Origin: Pelobates cultripes
Taxonomy: Eukaryota; Chordata; Amphibia; Anura; Pelobatidae
Direction: 5' to 3'
Length of the DNA stretch: 64,000 nt
NCBI GenBank assembly: GCA_933207985.1
Contig: OW240917.1
Coordinates: 123,837,189-123,901,188, forward strand
The notes beneath the pieces are model-generated. The model did no database searches. It had not been told where the DNA came from and saw nothing but the letters and a program-made list of their open reading frames with translations. The translations under genes were made by a program, and so were the position numbers. The first letter of the stretch is position 1; the number at the start of each line of letters is the position of its first letter. Of this stretch, positions 44,771 through 55,935 are shown in pieces.

Positions 44771-46250
44771 ACGACAAGCGTTTCAAATGGTATCCTGATA
44801 GCAGAACAATGCAGAGTACTTCTGCTGAGCCTTTTCCCAAATGACACTGGCCAGGATCGCAAACACGCAAATCCAATTCCCGAAAGTCTTAGGGAACTTC
44901 CGGTACCGGTATTTCTCCTTTTCTTTTTCGGATTCTTTTCCATCCTTTTCCACCAAAGGAGGAGCCTCCTCCATGGGGAAGAGGGAAAAAAAATCTCAAC
45001 AAATTCCCCCCTCCAAATTTTTTCTCGAACCTCCTGTTTTTGGTGCAAGACCAAGGGCCCCAACCAACACATATAGGCAGACCCATGCGCAACGTCAGCA
45101 ACACCTGGGGGATCACCCAATGCTAGGGACCCCCCAGCAACAGCAAGTGCTGCAGCACCCGATGCCGAAGCAAGGATGCCAGCATGGCCACCCACCCCGG
45201 GAGAGGGGGACCCCGGGACCCCAGGAACCACCATAACCCCCTGTGGCTGCAGCGCCGAGGACCACACTGACCAAAGCTGAGCATCTAATGGGGGGTCCCC
45301 ACCCGCTTGAACACTCCACTCCCACTGATCCAGAAAACCCCTAAGCCCTGACAGAACCCCCCCCCCAGCAAGGAACCCCTGGACTGAAAGGAAGAGACAT
45401 TAGTGTACTCACCAGCCGATGCCCGAGGATCATCCCACGGCAAAGGAAACAAAGACGATCAAGGCAGGACAGAGGTAATTCCATTTTCAGCACTGTTCAG
45501 TCTTGCAGGGGTTCCAGGCGCCACCTGCTGGACAGTCCCAGGAACAGCAGCCAGATCTTGAGAGAAGAGCAGTGGAGAGGAGGTAAGCTCACACCCAGCC
45601 GAGGAGGGCAGCCGAGGTAAGTACCCAGGGGAGAGAGGGGGGACATAGGGGCCAGAAACAGACATGGGGGGAGGAGGGAGGGGAACAGAGAGAGAACTAG
45701 CAAAGGGAGAAGAGAGAGGGCGGTGACCCAGGACCAAAGGGACTAGAGAGGAAGAGAGGACCACAGAGGGAGAGGGGGGGAAATAAAAGATGACACCACA
45801 GGGGGGAAGGAGGGGAGAACTATGGACAGAACCCGGAGGAGGAGAGGGGACCCTCTCAGCCGACCCTTATCCCCAGAGGACCCACCAGAGCCTCTCCAGG
45901 CCCGAGGAGAGGCATCAAGGCTCAAACTAGCAGGCAGGAGCGCTGGCCCATGCTCCCATGGCCAACAGGGGCTGTAGCCACGTGGGAGGCCCCGGCAGAG
46001 ACCTGGCCGCGGAGGGGGTGTGGGACCCACACCGGCAGCCACACCAGGTTGGAGGTGAGCAAAGTGCTCACGAAGGTGCCTACCGCCATCCAGGGCAGCT
46101 GCAGCTCTAAGGGAAGACAGGATTCCCTCTATATCCATTCCTCAAGCAAGAAAAGTCACCAGGCCCAAGACAAACAGGAGCGCAGAGGCAAGGAAGTTGT
46201 TTGCTGGCCAGAATCCTGAAAGGCACTGAGGTAAGATGATGCCTGCCCCA
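44771..46250. other. GC-rich, purine-skewed block without identified gene
   Basis: From about 45550 to 45860 the plus strand is dominated by G and A ('gagagaggggggac', 'ggggggaggagggagggg'). A C run lies at 45359-45366. Long minus-strand frames (44755-45267, 45743-46138) are Pro/Ser/Gly-rich and reflect composition. It could be the 5' or gag-like part of a retroelement, but no domain supports that. Confidence 0.35.
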
Positions 46251-46559
46251 CTCCAAACCCATAACCACTCCCCTACACACATACAGCCAATCACCAGCAC
46301 CATCCCCACACATACATGTGCCCTTGTCCGTTTAGCTGTGCTAACTCCCCAGGGCCTAATTATTTGTATTGTCATATATACATTCTAAAACCAAAATGCA
46401 GTTTCAACAGCTACATACAGTTCCTGGAGGTCAATATCCTTTTTATTTAAATGTACTAACTTTTTATTTCATCCACCCTCATTAATTATTGTCCCTAATG
46501 TTCTTTCTTCATTCTTTCTTTTTTTGTATTATATAATTATAATATAATATAATATATTA

Positions 46560-47040
46560 TAATATTCATGGGGTAGGATCTAGTGTCCCCCCTGAGCTGC
46601 AACCCAGTGGTGATGGGTCAGGGCCGTAATTTTCATAGTAAAGGGGGTAGAACCTAGTGTCCTCTTCCCCGCACTCATCAAGGGAATTGGGGACGCCAAG
46701 TCACCCAGGACGGTAGGGAGGGGAGGACTTTCCATTGTTTAGGGAGGGTGGATACTAAACACCTTTGTTTGATTCATTTGAGCCCCCACCCACAAGCAAG
46801 TGGTGGGGGCTAAAGGTACACTATATCTTCTACACTTAATATTATAATGAGGGCCCCAACATGCCACTAATGAGTAGGGGTATCGGGAAGGACATGAGAT
46901 ATTCCCCTTTATTGTTAATAATAGTATTAATAATTATTAATATTATTAATAGCCACATATCTGTTCATAACATAACACAACACTGTTGATCATCACTGTT
47001 GATCATCAACATAACACTGTTGATCATCAACAACTTCTTC
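46560..47040. repeat. Low-identity repeat block with a short tandem array
   Basis: 'gtaggatctagtgtcc' and 'gtagaacctagtgtcc' form a direct pair near 46573 and 46650. At 46972-47030 'cactgttgatcatcaacata' is repeated about three times; each unit contains the palindrome TGATCA. Family unknown. Confidence 0.55.
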
Positions 47041-47259
47041 TCATCCTCAGTAATCTTGGTCTATGAGACTCTGCACTCTGCTGGTTTTCCTCCTACCTCT
47101 CCTAACCCTCATTCAGTGTTTCTTTATCTGGCATCTCCTCTCCTCCGGAACATTCTGACTAGTGTCTCAGACTGTCTTTCTGCTATTTACAACTAGATGG
47201 CGGCTCATTTTCTTAAACATAACTGGTCAAACACCTTTCCCCTTCAAGTGTTGCTACTC

Positions 47260-47590
47260 TCATGTTAGTCTCCCTCTGAGTCAATGGCACTACCAACAGC
47301 TCTACCTTGCAGGCCGACTACAACCTTTCCTTTACCTCTCAAGTCTAGTCACTTGCCAAATCCTGCCACTTCTATCTCAAAAACATAACTCATATCTACC
47401 ACTATCAAACGCCTGATGCAGCCAGGGTGCTGGTTCATACCTCTATGATCATTGTCTTGACCACACAATCCACTTCTCAGTGGTCTTACTCATTGGCTTC
47501 ATTACAGTCTATAATGCATGTGACTGCGAGGCTCATCTTCCTGTCTGCCCACACCTCCCATGCCCCACAACTGGTAATATATAGTTTGTA
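47260..47590 (+). pseudogene. L2-like LINE ORF2 C-terminal fragment
   Basis: In one frame the sequence reads as the region after the LINE reverse transcriptase core: LAKSCHFYLKNI, a DAARVLVH-like segment and TARLIFLSAHT. This order (KSCHFYLKNI ... AKTLVHAL ... ARLIFL) is characteristic of the L2/Rex-type RT C-terminus in fish and amphibians. Stops and frameshifts interrupt it. The tail was not located. Confidence 0.7.
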
Positions 47591-47599
47591 GCCTGCATA

Positions 47600-48640
47600 C
47601 TTCATACAAACACATTGCCACAATTCACAAATACCCACTTATACTTATTGCCATGCTACATAAACACACATAAAAAAATATTATTCTGTTTAAAAAACAA
47701 ACAAACTTGTATTTAAATTTGCTCGGAATCCAAATTCCCTGACACTACACACAAAGACATACATATATTCACTTACACCAGGGCTCACAGTGAATATACA
47801 TTCACTTTACATGCAGAGACAATAAAATACAAAGTACATATACACCAGCATACATACTGGTCTGCAGTTTAATGGTGCTGGGCTATTAGTCCCATTCCAC
47901 GCTGGCTTATAACATTGCCAAAGATGGAATTATAAATAATAAATATCTCAGTAAGTGCAGTGTTTTTTCCTGAAAGACTCCAAGCACCATAACCTCTTTT
48001 ATACATTTTATGTTGATATTAAGTTTTGTTTAATATTAAAGTATACTTTTTAGTTACTTTTATATTTCATTATTTACTTCCTGGATTCTACATATCCTTG
48101 GTGGGGATTATACCACCTAAGCTGTGTATACTAGAGCAAGTTATATGCTCAGAAAATTGTAAGTACATTACCAATTTTTTATTAACCCTATTACTAGTAC
48201 TTACTTCACCATTGGCTGCTATCTTTTGTTTTCATTATGCATACTGCACTTTAAAAGATTCGGACCAACTGGAACACCATATCCTAAAACGGGGATTATA
48301 CCGTCCAAGCGCACTACAGCAGAGCTCTGTTATAGCTCATATAAATGTGAGTGGATTGAATCACAAGCTACAATCGCCATCACATAATTGTTTATTGTTA
48401 CTGTATTGCACTATTATTTTCTTTATTTTGTTTATTCCGAGATCTCATACTCATTGGAATTATCTACAAGTATATGTATGTATTATTTACAATTTTAAAA
48501 GCGCGGTTTACATTTTCTTCTTTCATTTCATCTATTTCACAAAGTTTTTGGAATCCTTGTTTTGTACACTGCTGCTTATTTCATTTATTTTTATAGTGAG
48601 CGCCTATAACCTTCTTTTTCTTCTACCATAACCTCTATAG
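47600..48640 (+). other. T-rich dispersed-repeat-like sequence; 201-codon frame probably not a gene
   Basis: A frame at 48026-48631 could encode 201 hydrophobic residues, rich in Phe, Leu and Ile. The DNA is T-rich, and the phrase 'gggattataccacct' recurs as 'gggattataccgtcc' 200 bp later, suggesting a repeat. No signal peptide plus domain pattern, no known family. Confidence 0.4.
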
Positions 48641-48649
48641 CCTGCTGGC

Positions 48650-49238
48650 CCAGGCAGAATGGGGGTAAGCAGCGGAAGGGAGCTTAAGGCCCGGGCAGAA
48701 CAGGGGGATGGAGCGGCGGAAGGGACTTAAGCCTGGTTGTCCAGATGCAGGGGAGGTTGGAGAAAAGCTCAGTGTCCGCACTGCCATGGGCGTGGTTGCC
48801 CGGGTTTGCTGCTTCGAAGATGGAAGATGGCACGATTCCCCTGCACAGGCTCTCCCTCATGGTAAGGACAAGTACTCCCGGCTGTAGACAGCAGAAGGCT
48901 GAAAAGTCTTTATATATATATTTTTTTTGTATGTTTGTTTCCTTTTTTTTTTTCTTAGAGTTTATTGATTTTTTTCATTCTTTTCTCCCTCCAGGATTGT
49001 GGCGGCAATGCAGAAGGCAGGCTTCCTGGCTTGCTAGCATGCTGTGGATGGATGACATCCTCATTGTTCCGTCATCCTCTGTGATGCCACCGTGTAAGCT
49101 TGTGCCTAGCAGCCTGCCTGCCTGCCTGCCTGCTGTGTCTGGATGACATCCTCAATGCTCCATCATCCACTGTGATGTCCCCGTGTAAGTTTGTGCCCAG
49201 CAGGCTGCCTGCTTGCCATTGCTTGGTGTGAAGGCATA
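48650..49238 (+). repeat. GC-rich modular locus, left part
   Basis: A 45-bp module is duplicated ('gcagcggaagggagctta' / 'gcggcggaagggacttaa'). A module of about 100 bp follows twice (49040-49130, 49138-49222: 'gatgacatcctcattgttcc', 'tgtaagcttgtgcctagcag'). A 133-codon frame (48745-49146) starts here but runs through a T tract and has no recognisable domain. The locus continues at 51859 after removal of the hAT element. Confidence 0.6.
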
Positions 49239-49689
49239 CAGGGCCGGATTAACATAGGGGCTGATGGAGCTGCAGCTCCAGGCCCAGGCCCAGGCCCATG
49301 GAATAGGCCCATTGATTTAAAAAAATATAAATCTATATATTTTTTTTTACATTTTTTTTTCACACACTACTCTCAGGGATTCCACCTGGCTTTTATTTTA
49401 TATGCACAGCCAGTATTTGAGGCTGCCTGGCTGGTGCCAATATTGCAGTGATATTGGCAATACAAATGCTGGTATTTTTCTCAGTATAAACAAGAGATTA
49501 CTATGCAATACCAGCACTGACCAGTAGGGGTCGCTGTGTGTGGAGACAGGCAGGGATAGGAAGTTCCAGCATATCCCTCCCTGCCTCTCTTTACTCACTG
49601 ATCTGCAGGGGTGCAGCTAAAGAGAGTCCAGACAGCTTCTCCCACCCTGCAGAGACAGCTTACAGCTCAGGGAAGTAAGGGATGGGGGG

Positions 49690-50360
49690 AAAGGCTGCAA
49701 GGAGACATGGGGACACTGGGACACTTAGGGACATTGGGAGACATTATGGCAGGCACTGAGACACTAAGGGACATTGGGAGACATTATGACACAGACACAT
49801 GGGGACACAGTGTCCCCATGTCTCCCTGCCAGTGTCCCTGGTGTCTCAGTGCCCCCTAGTCTCCCAGTGACCCCTAATCTCCCAGTGTCTCACTGACCCC
49901 ATGTCTTCTAGTGCCTCCATGTCTCCCAGTGCCTCAAGTGTCTCAATGTCCCCATGTCTCCAAGCTAGTGTCCCTAGTGTCTGTGGCAGTGGTGTCTCAG
50001 TGTCCCCATGTCTCCCAGTGCCCCCATATCTCAATGTCCCCATGTCCCCCAGCCAGTGTCTCTAGTGTCTGTGTCCCCATGTCTTCAAATGTCCCCTATT
50101 TTCCCAGTGTCCCCATGTGTCCCAGCCAGTGTCCCCTAGTTTCCCAGTGTCACTGGTGTCTCTGTGTCCTGAGGTCTCCCCGTGTCCCCAGGTCTCCCCG
50201 TCTTCCTAGTGTCCTAGTGACACATACATGGGGACATAGACACATGGGAATACTGGAGGACACAGGGAGACATGGGGCATTGAGACACTGTGATACATAG
50301 GAACGCTGAGACCTGGAGTAATCGACACATGGGGGCACTGGGAAACATGGGGGCACTGGG
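49690..50360. repeat. Strand-switching minisatellite of hAT copy 2
   Basis: Same unit type as 17960-19150. Polarity runs complement (49700-49808), plus (49809-50218), complement (50219-50355). The first switch lies at 'ggggacacagtgtcccc', itself a palindrome. Frames across it are artefacts. Confidence 0.93.
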
Positions 50361-50620
50361 AGGAATCCATCTATACAGCATAATCAAACTAAGTAGTTTT
50401 TTGGTGATTTTACAGCATTTTCTCTTACGTCACTCCTTGTGATTTAAATCATGTGATGTCACCCATACATATTTAATTATGCAAATTAGTAAGGCCGGTA
50501 TGTTTTTCCAAGAAAGGTGGCGAACCCTTACTACTTTTCACATACTCTTACTTAAGTATGGAAACTTAAAAGGGATGTATGGGAACAAAACTTGTGTGGA
50601 CTGGCTGACAATGAATATAG

Positions 50621-51204
50621 TTAAAGGGACAATATAGTCACAAGAACAACTACAGCTTATTGAATTTGTTCTGGTTAGTAGAATCATTACCTTCAAGCTT
50701 TTTGCTGTAAACACTGTCTTTTCAGAGAAAATGCAGTCTTTACATTACAGCCTAGTGATAACTTCACTGGCCACTCCTTGGATGACTGTTAGAGATCCTT
50801 CCTGGGTCATGGCTGCCTAAAATGCATCCAAACATTCAGTGTCTCCTCAGTCTGAACTTTCCTCACAGTGATTCATTTATTCAATTCATCTCTATGAGGA
50901 GATGCTCATTTGCCAGGGCTGTGTTTGAATCATGCTGGCTCTGCCCCTGATCTGCCGTTTTGTCAGTCTCAGCCAATCCTATGGGGAAGCACTGTGATTG
51001 GATCAGGCCACCACTAATGATGTCAGCAGACTGCTTGTTTTTCTGAGTGTAACAGCATGCAGAGTTACAGCTTCAGGCTTGAATACAGTAAGATTTTTAC
51101 TATATTTATGGAGGCATGAGGGGCCCAGGGGGTTAGATGGTGGTGTTAACACTATAGGGACAGGAATTCATGTTTGTGTTCCTGACCTTATAGTGATCCT
51201 TTAA
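50621..51204 (+). mobile_element. Complete TTAA MITE (T2-like) inside hAT copy 2
   Basis: TTAA at 50621-50624 and 51201-51204 flank 'agggacaatatagtca...ccttatagtgatcct', with inverted ends. It is a longer relative of 17297-17776. The host hAT sequences on its two sides correspond to the two sides of the first copy, but with the MITE turned round. Confidence 0.93.
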
Positions 51205-51858
51205 GGTAATGCTGACTTTGGTCTCTCTAACACTGTGGCATGTTCCCTTTCTTCTACACTCACTACATACAGCTTTTCTCTGTCCCAGACTATATACCAG
51301 GAGCTTCTGCCTGCTAGTAAGAAGGTAAGGAGACAAGTGGACCAGCGAGTGCTAGGGGACAGTCCTTTAGAAAGCGTTGAGCGAGCGCATCATTAGATGC
51401 ATTTATGCCTAGCTCAGGGTGCTGTCTGCATAGTATGCCCTTAGTTGGCCAGCTGCATGATTGGCAGGCAGTCTGACATGCATTCATGCCAGGCTGGCCT
51501 TCAAATTCTTTGGGCAGACATGTCCTCTTTTTGGGCATGTTCGCCCCTTTTGGCAGGTTACGTGATTTGTGTCCGTAGCACACCCTTTTACCGTGCCCAT
51601 TGACTTCCTGCTTGTCTGGACACTGCTGTTAGGGGTTATGGATTTACTTGAAAGATGAAAACATAAGTTAGAGGGAGATTAGCATAGGGTATGTGTTTTC
51701 TTATAGCTGTTGTTTTCTTTCTCTCCAGCACCATCTCCATCAGATACATGACACTTGGGAGTGTTTTAGTGTTTTTGGTCGATATGATTCTTTAATAAGG
51801 CCCGTCATAATTGTCAGCACCAGGCCCACTGGGCTGTTAATCTGGCCCTGAAGGCATA

Positions 51859-52470
51859 CGCAGTGTCCCGTCAGCCTCGGCGATTGTCCCCACTTGGTAA
51901 GGGACAAGTTCTCCCAGTTCAAGAGTGTGAACATTTGAAAAAGGTATTTATTTATTTTATTTTATTTATTTTTATTTAATTTGCATATTTAATTTTTTAT
52001 TCTCGTATTTCCCACTGTAAGTCCAGGCTTGTGGCAGCTCAGGCTTCCCCGTCTGCGGGCAGGTAGAAATATCTTTCTCCCCCCATCCACCCACCAAAAT
52101 TCGTGCTTGAGGCAGCCCAGGCTTTTCGCGGCTGCTTACGAAGGAAGCCTGCTGAAAATTTTGGGGACGGACACGTTGTCCCAGGCCGGCGAGTTCCCCT
52201 CTGGGCTTGCTGCCCAAGGGTAGCCTGAAAGATACGTCCAAGTCTCCACCTGCGGCAGGGCAAGTTCTCCCGACAGCTCCAGGTCTAAAAAAAAAATGGG
52301 GTCGGATCTGCCCCGCACCACTTCCACGGAGAAGAACTCTCTTCCAGGTCGGCCCCCCTAAGCAACACGCGAGCAGACCGACAGGCGGTTTTCCCCCTTG
52401 CCCGATTCGTATCGAAGTTTGGGCTCCACAACCTCCCGTCGCCCCGGGCCAATAAAAATAAGTAAGTAAA
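51859..52470. promoter_or_regulatory. CpG-rich modular locus, right part
   Basis: From about 52030 to 52450 the sequence is GC-rich with many CpG dinucleotides ('ttcgcggctgcttacg', 'cccgtcgccccggg'), unlike its AT-rich surroundings. Two related modules begin 'gcttgtggcagctcaggctt' and 'gcttgaggcagcccaggctt', about 80 bp apart. It ends 'ggccaataaaaataagtaag', a possible polyadenylation signal and short tail. Whether it is a CpG island, a retroposon or both is unclear. The 169-codon minus frame has no recognisable domain. Confidence 0.45.
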
Positions 52471-52474
52471 TAGA

Positions 52475-52645
52475 TTGACATAGAAACATAGAATATGATG
52501 ACAGATGAGAACCATTCGGCCCATCTAGTCTGCCCAATTTTCTAATTACTCTCATTAGTTCCTGGCCTTATCTTATAGCTAGGATAGCCTTATGCTTATC
52601 CCACGCATGCTTAAACTCCTTCACTGTATTAATCTCTACCACTTT
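52475..52645 (-). mobile_element. CR1 3' end fragment, inverted
   Basis: It begins 'acatagaaacatagaata' and continues 'ccattcggcccatctagtc', 'ccttatcttatagctagga' and 'gcatgcttaaactcctt'. It matches the 3' UTR and last codons of the 15003-15665 copy. Confidence 0.93.
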
Positions 52646-53104
52646 CTCCCTGCAGTTACATCACCCCTGATGGCTTAGATCATCAATATTGATGAGCTCA
52701 GAAAATCCAATCCTTTCCCTTTGGACTCAAAGTCACCATCTCCTCATACAGATGTATTGACTCATTATAGGCTGTATATAGGAACAATAGCCATTTATAG
52801 CTATATGTCAAGTCAAAAAAATCGGTCCAGACCTGCCAGAAGATGAGGTATCACACATGTCTGATGACATACAAAATAACAGCAGTGGGGAAAGTGACTG
52901 TGTGTCAGGAATAGCTGATGCCCAACACGCAGAACTTAAGTACATATAAAAGAAAATCCCAAGACGTATTACCGGGCCTTAGAATGTCCAGATTTAACAA
53001 TGAACAAGCCAAGGGTCAATCAATGTAGAATTCAGAATAGTCAGGAGCCAAGGCAATGGTCAAGGAATACAGAGATCGGATAGTCAGACGGAAAGGTCAA
53101 ACAC
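52646..53104. other. Intergenic sequence, probable repeat remnants
   Basis: 'ggagccaaggcaatggtcaa' and similar phrases suggest an old interspersed repeat leading into the DIRS fragment. No ends or frames. Confidence 0.35.
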
Positions 53105-53590
53105 ACTAGAATCAATACCAGAAACATACTCTCGGATAACCACAATCCACATCGGCCTCGGCCTGACCATGTCGACCGCCACGTCAAAGGGCGCAAAAAA
53201 CACTCAGCAGAGTTCGGAAAAGATGTCATCATTCACCGAACCCCCCCCCGGGGGTACGATAAATGGTGAATCAGACGATATTTTCCCTGAGGGAAGACCC
53301 GCAAGTCCGGTAATGGGGGCTCCCTAAAGGGGCCAGCCATCCGACCCAACGACACCTCCTTACTTCGTTTTTCCCGAACCACCCGTGTGAACTCCTGGAC
53401 CGACCGAAGGTTCCGAAGCAGAGGGGAAGGGGGTGTCCCAGTCCGCTTCCGGGCATGAGCGGACCCGGCAGGTGTCTGCATGTCAGATAAGGATCCGGCG
53501 GCATTTCCTTTGATGTGTGGGAATTCCGCCGCAACAATGCGCACGCCGGGACCCATACTGCTCTCTGGAGGAATCTTGTATGGTGAATGA
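53105..53590 (-). pseudogene. DIRS-type reverse transcriptase fragment
   Basis: The minus-strand frame 53233-53664 contains LGRMAGPFREPPLPDLRVFP and KYRLIHHLSYPRGG, which are signatures of the DIRS reverse transcriptase N-terminal region. After a run of nine C/G the frame shifts, and the neighbouring frame continues SVNDDIF and then PFDVAVDMVR. A stop also interrupts it. DIRS elements use a tyrosine recombinase rather than an integrase; neither that gene nor the catalytic YxDD-type motif is present. The fragment is CpG-rich. Confidence 0.82.
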
Positions 53591-53699
53591 CTGATCATTT
53601 TATATAATAAACAGATTTTGCAATATGTGTTTGTTTTATTAATATGCAATATTAATAGCATCAATATTTGTCAAGATCATATTAAAAATAGCCGATTAC

Positions 53700-55310
53700 A
53701 CAGGTGGTGTGGCCTAACCCCTAAAAATAGGGGTGATCCACGCTCAAAAGAGGCCCAGGAAGACCCCAACGCTTACCCCATGGGCAGAAAAAAAAAAACA
53801 ATAGAGCCCGGCAGGGTGTGTGCATCAGTGATCAGGCCCATAGCACCCTCGAGCCTAAGATGGCATCCACCACAGCGACTGCTCAGACTTCTCCGATGGG
53901 ACGTCGGATGAAGCAGAGGGAGACCTCACACCAACGGTGGTGCTGCAAACAGCGGCTTGCACTGCGCCCCACCTACAGCACCTGAAGCTGCACCAGTGAC
54001 ACTAGCGGCCATCAGGGAGCTCCTGGCAGACCTCCAACAGAAAATGTGGCCTTGATACGGGAGGACCTGCGGGGCCTGGCCAGCCGCCACGGCGAGGTGG
54101 AGAATACCTCGCGGGAACACACACAACAAATAACAGAGTTGAAACAGGAGGTGAAAGAGCTAAAACAACAGAACCTAACATTCGAACATAGATTTGACAC
54201 CCTGGAAGACAGGAGGAGGCAGAAAAACCTGAAAATTAGAGGGGTTCCTGAGAATGTACCAACTGTAGAACTCCTACACTTCACCCGACGCCGCCTAACA
54301 GCCTTCCTTACCCCAAAGCAGGCAAAGGCAGAGCTACTGGAGGGAATATTCTGAATACCAAAACTGGCCACCCGCAGCCCCAGGGGATCTGGTGGTACAA
54401 TTCCAAAGCCAGAAGGACAAGGCAGCGGTGCTGGCTGACATCAGAGGGCAGTCACCTTACAGCTTCAAGGGGATGTCACTAGCCTTCTTTGCGGACCTAT
54501 GCGGAGGAACTCTTGCCTGGTAGCGATCACTCTGACCGCTTACCTCCCCCCTACGTGCAAAGAACATCAGCTACCGCTGGAGCCTGTCTTGCACGCGAGG
54601 ACACCACCATCACCATCCGTGACCAACAAGATGCGGCAAAGAACTTACAGGCACTGGGCCTGCCCTTGACTCGCTGGGCCCAATGACACAAGCTACAGGA
54701 CACTCAAATCCTCATGGCTGGGACCCCATGGCCACCTGTGACTTTGTGCCTAGGTCTACTGGGGCCACAGCCGGGACCTGACTCTCCTCTGGGCCTGATC
54801 TAATAGTGACCAGCCAATACCTTTATAGCACTCACCTTATGTTATCACCCTTTTAGCTCTCCATTTAGAGGCAGAAAGCCCACACCCAACTGTCACACAA
54901 CATGTCCGCCCTCTCCCCCCTCCATGCCTCAGGGTAATTCAGGAGAGTTTAGTATAACCCCACCAGCACAGCTAGACTATTCCCGACTGGTGCAGCTCGA
55001 GGGAAGGCTCAGGGCCGTGAATCCCACACACTCCAACTCCAAGATATGTGCACCCCTTACCCGTCCAAGAACTGACTGCTTTAGGTCCCTTGGCAATCAT
55101 AGGACAGTGGCCACACAGCCGACAAGCGCACACATAGCACCAGCACCATACATACACCCCAACACCGACACTTCCACCCATGATGAGGAGCCACCCACAT
55201 ACATACAACTATTCACATCACACTCACTGTGCACACATAGAAGGGACGAATAGACACCCAAGGGAGACCACAGACGGCACCTCCTTGGATGGCTAGAGGG
55301 CTAACGGCTT
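53700..55310 (+). mobile_element. L1-type LINE fragment (ORF1 and following spacer)
   Basis: A plus-strand fragment that includes an ORF1 remnant (53780-54690) and about 600 bp of C/A-rich sequence after it. ORF2 is absent. Ends and TSD were not identified. A T2-like MITE remnant follows at about 55360. Confidence 0.7.
53780..54690 (+). pseudogene. L1 ORF1p remnant
   Basis: The ATG at 53780 opens MGRKKKTIEPGR. Downstream, in other frames, are DGTSDEAEGDLTPTVVLQ and VTLAAIRELLADLQQKM. A clear stretch at 54046-54354 encodes a coiled coil (TQQITELKQEVKELKQQN) followed by RRRQKNLKIRGVPENV, the start of the RNA-recognition motif. Further on, frames near 54390-54690 resemble the C-terminal domain (a ...VVQFQSQKDKAAVLADIR-like segment, then DQQDAAKNLQALGLPL). 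At least three frameshifts and stops break it. ORF1p binds LINE RNA as a trimer. Confidence 0.82.
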
Positions 55311-55359
55311 TTACATACACATTTTATTTTTGCTGCATATTTTTTAAATCTCATGTGTT

Positions 55360-55616
55360 GCCCTGTTATAAAATGCTTTGCTATGGGGGAAGTCCTAATG
55401 TTATCGCAGCCATTGCCTTGCATGCGTAATAGGTCTCCTCCACCGGCTGATGTTGGCAAGGGAGGAGCAGAGGCCTAGCCCAAGCATGCAACGTAGACAT
55501 CCACTCTGGACTCAGATAAGTGACAGAAGGGTTTTTAACCCCTTTTGCACCATAGTGGCGGGGTGGGTGGAGGGCTTGTTTTCCTAGCCCTATGGGTTCC
55601 CTTTAAAGTAACACTA
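55360..55616 (+). mobile_element. Partial T2-like MITE
   Basis: It contains 'aaaatgctttgctatgggg', 'aaccccttttgcaccat' and the right end 'cctatgggttccctttaa', with TTAA at 55613-55616. This corresponds to the right half of the 28451 copy. The left end is missing. Confidence 0.75.
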
Positions 55617-55734
55617 ACCCTAAACATCAACACTAATCATAACTATAACCATAACCACTAATTGCAACCCTAGCCAACTTACTCTAGCTAACCCTAACAA
55701 ACTCTAATTCTAACCCTAAGAATGCACAATCAAC
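55617..55734 (+). repeat. Degenerate CCCTAA-type telomere-like repeats
   Basis: Repeated 'actaaccctaa', 'aactataaccataacc' and 'ctaaccctaac' words at irregular spacing. Similar sequence resumes at 57598-57725 beyond the LINE and LTR, suggesting one block split by the LINE insertion. Confidence 0.7.
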
Positions 55735-55935
55735 TTACACCCTAAATGGTAGTGAATTAGGGATAACCACGCACGAGAAGGATTTGGGAATTGTTATAGA
55801 CAACAAATTAGGCAGCAATATGCAATGTCAATCTGCAGTTGCTAAGACCAGTAAGGTTTTGTCATGTATAAATAGGGGCATAAATTCTCGGGATGAATTT
55901 ATAAATCGCTGGTAAGACCACACTTTGAATATGCT

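Larger units (their letters stand above)
49239..51850 (+). mobile_element. 2.6-kb hAT element with minisatellite, copy 2
   Basis: The ends are 'cagggccggattaa' and 'ttaatctggccctg' (one mismatch between them). The octamer 'aaggcata' is duplicated at 49231-49238 and 51851-51858. It is collinear with the copy at 16644-19597 but in the opposite orientation: the 'ggagctgcagctcca' end is on the left here and on the right there. It contains the minisatellite and a TTAA MITE. No transposase motifs seen. Confidence 0.95.

Noticed and set aside
44755..45267. 170-codon minus-strand frame
   Set aside because: Gly/Ser/Pro-rich translation reflects GC-rich skewed DNA; competing frames of similar length exist on both strands and no motif is present.
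48026..48631. 201-codon plus-strand frame, hydrophobic
   Set aside because: Longest frame in the window, but the DNA is T-rich, so Phe/Leu/Ile codons are expected by chance. Repeat phrases recur inside it and no domain or conserved pattern is visible.
51972..52481. 169-codon minus-strand frame over the CpG-rich block
   Set aside because: Long frames are expected in CpG-rich DNA. The translation has no recognisable domain and the frame runs out into the CR1 tail.
55617..55734. True telomere or subtelomere end
   Set aside because: The CCCTAA words are degenerate and irregular, and ordinary repeats lie on both sides, so at most this is interstitial telomere-like sequence.
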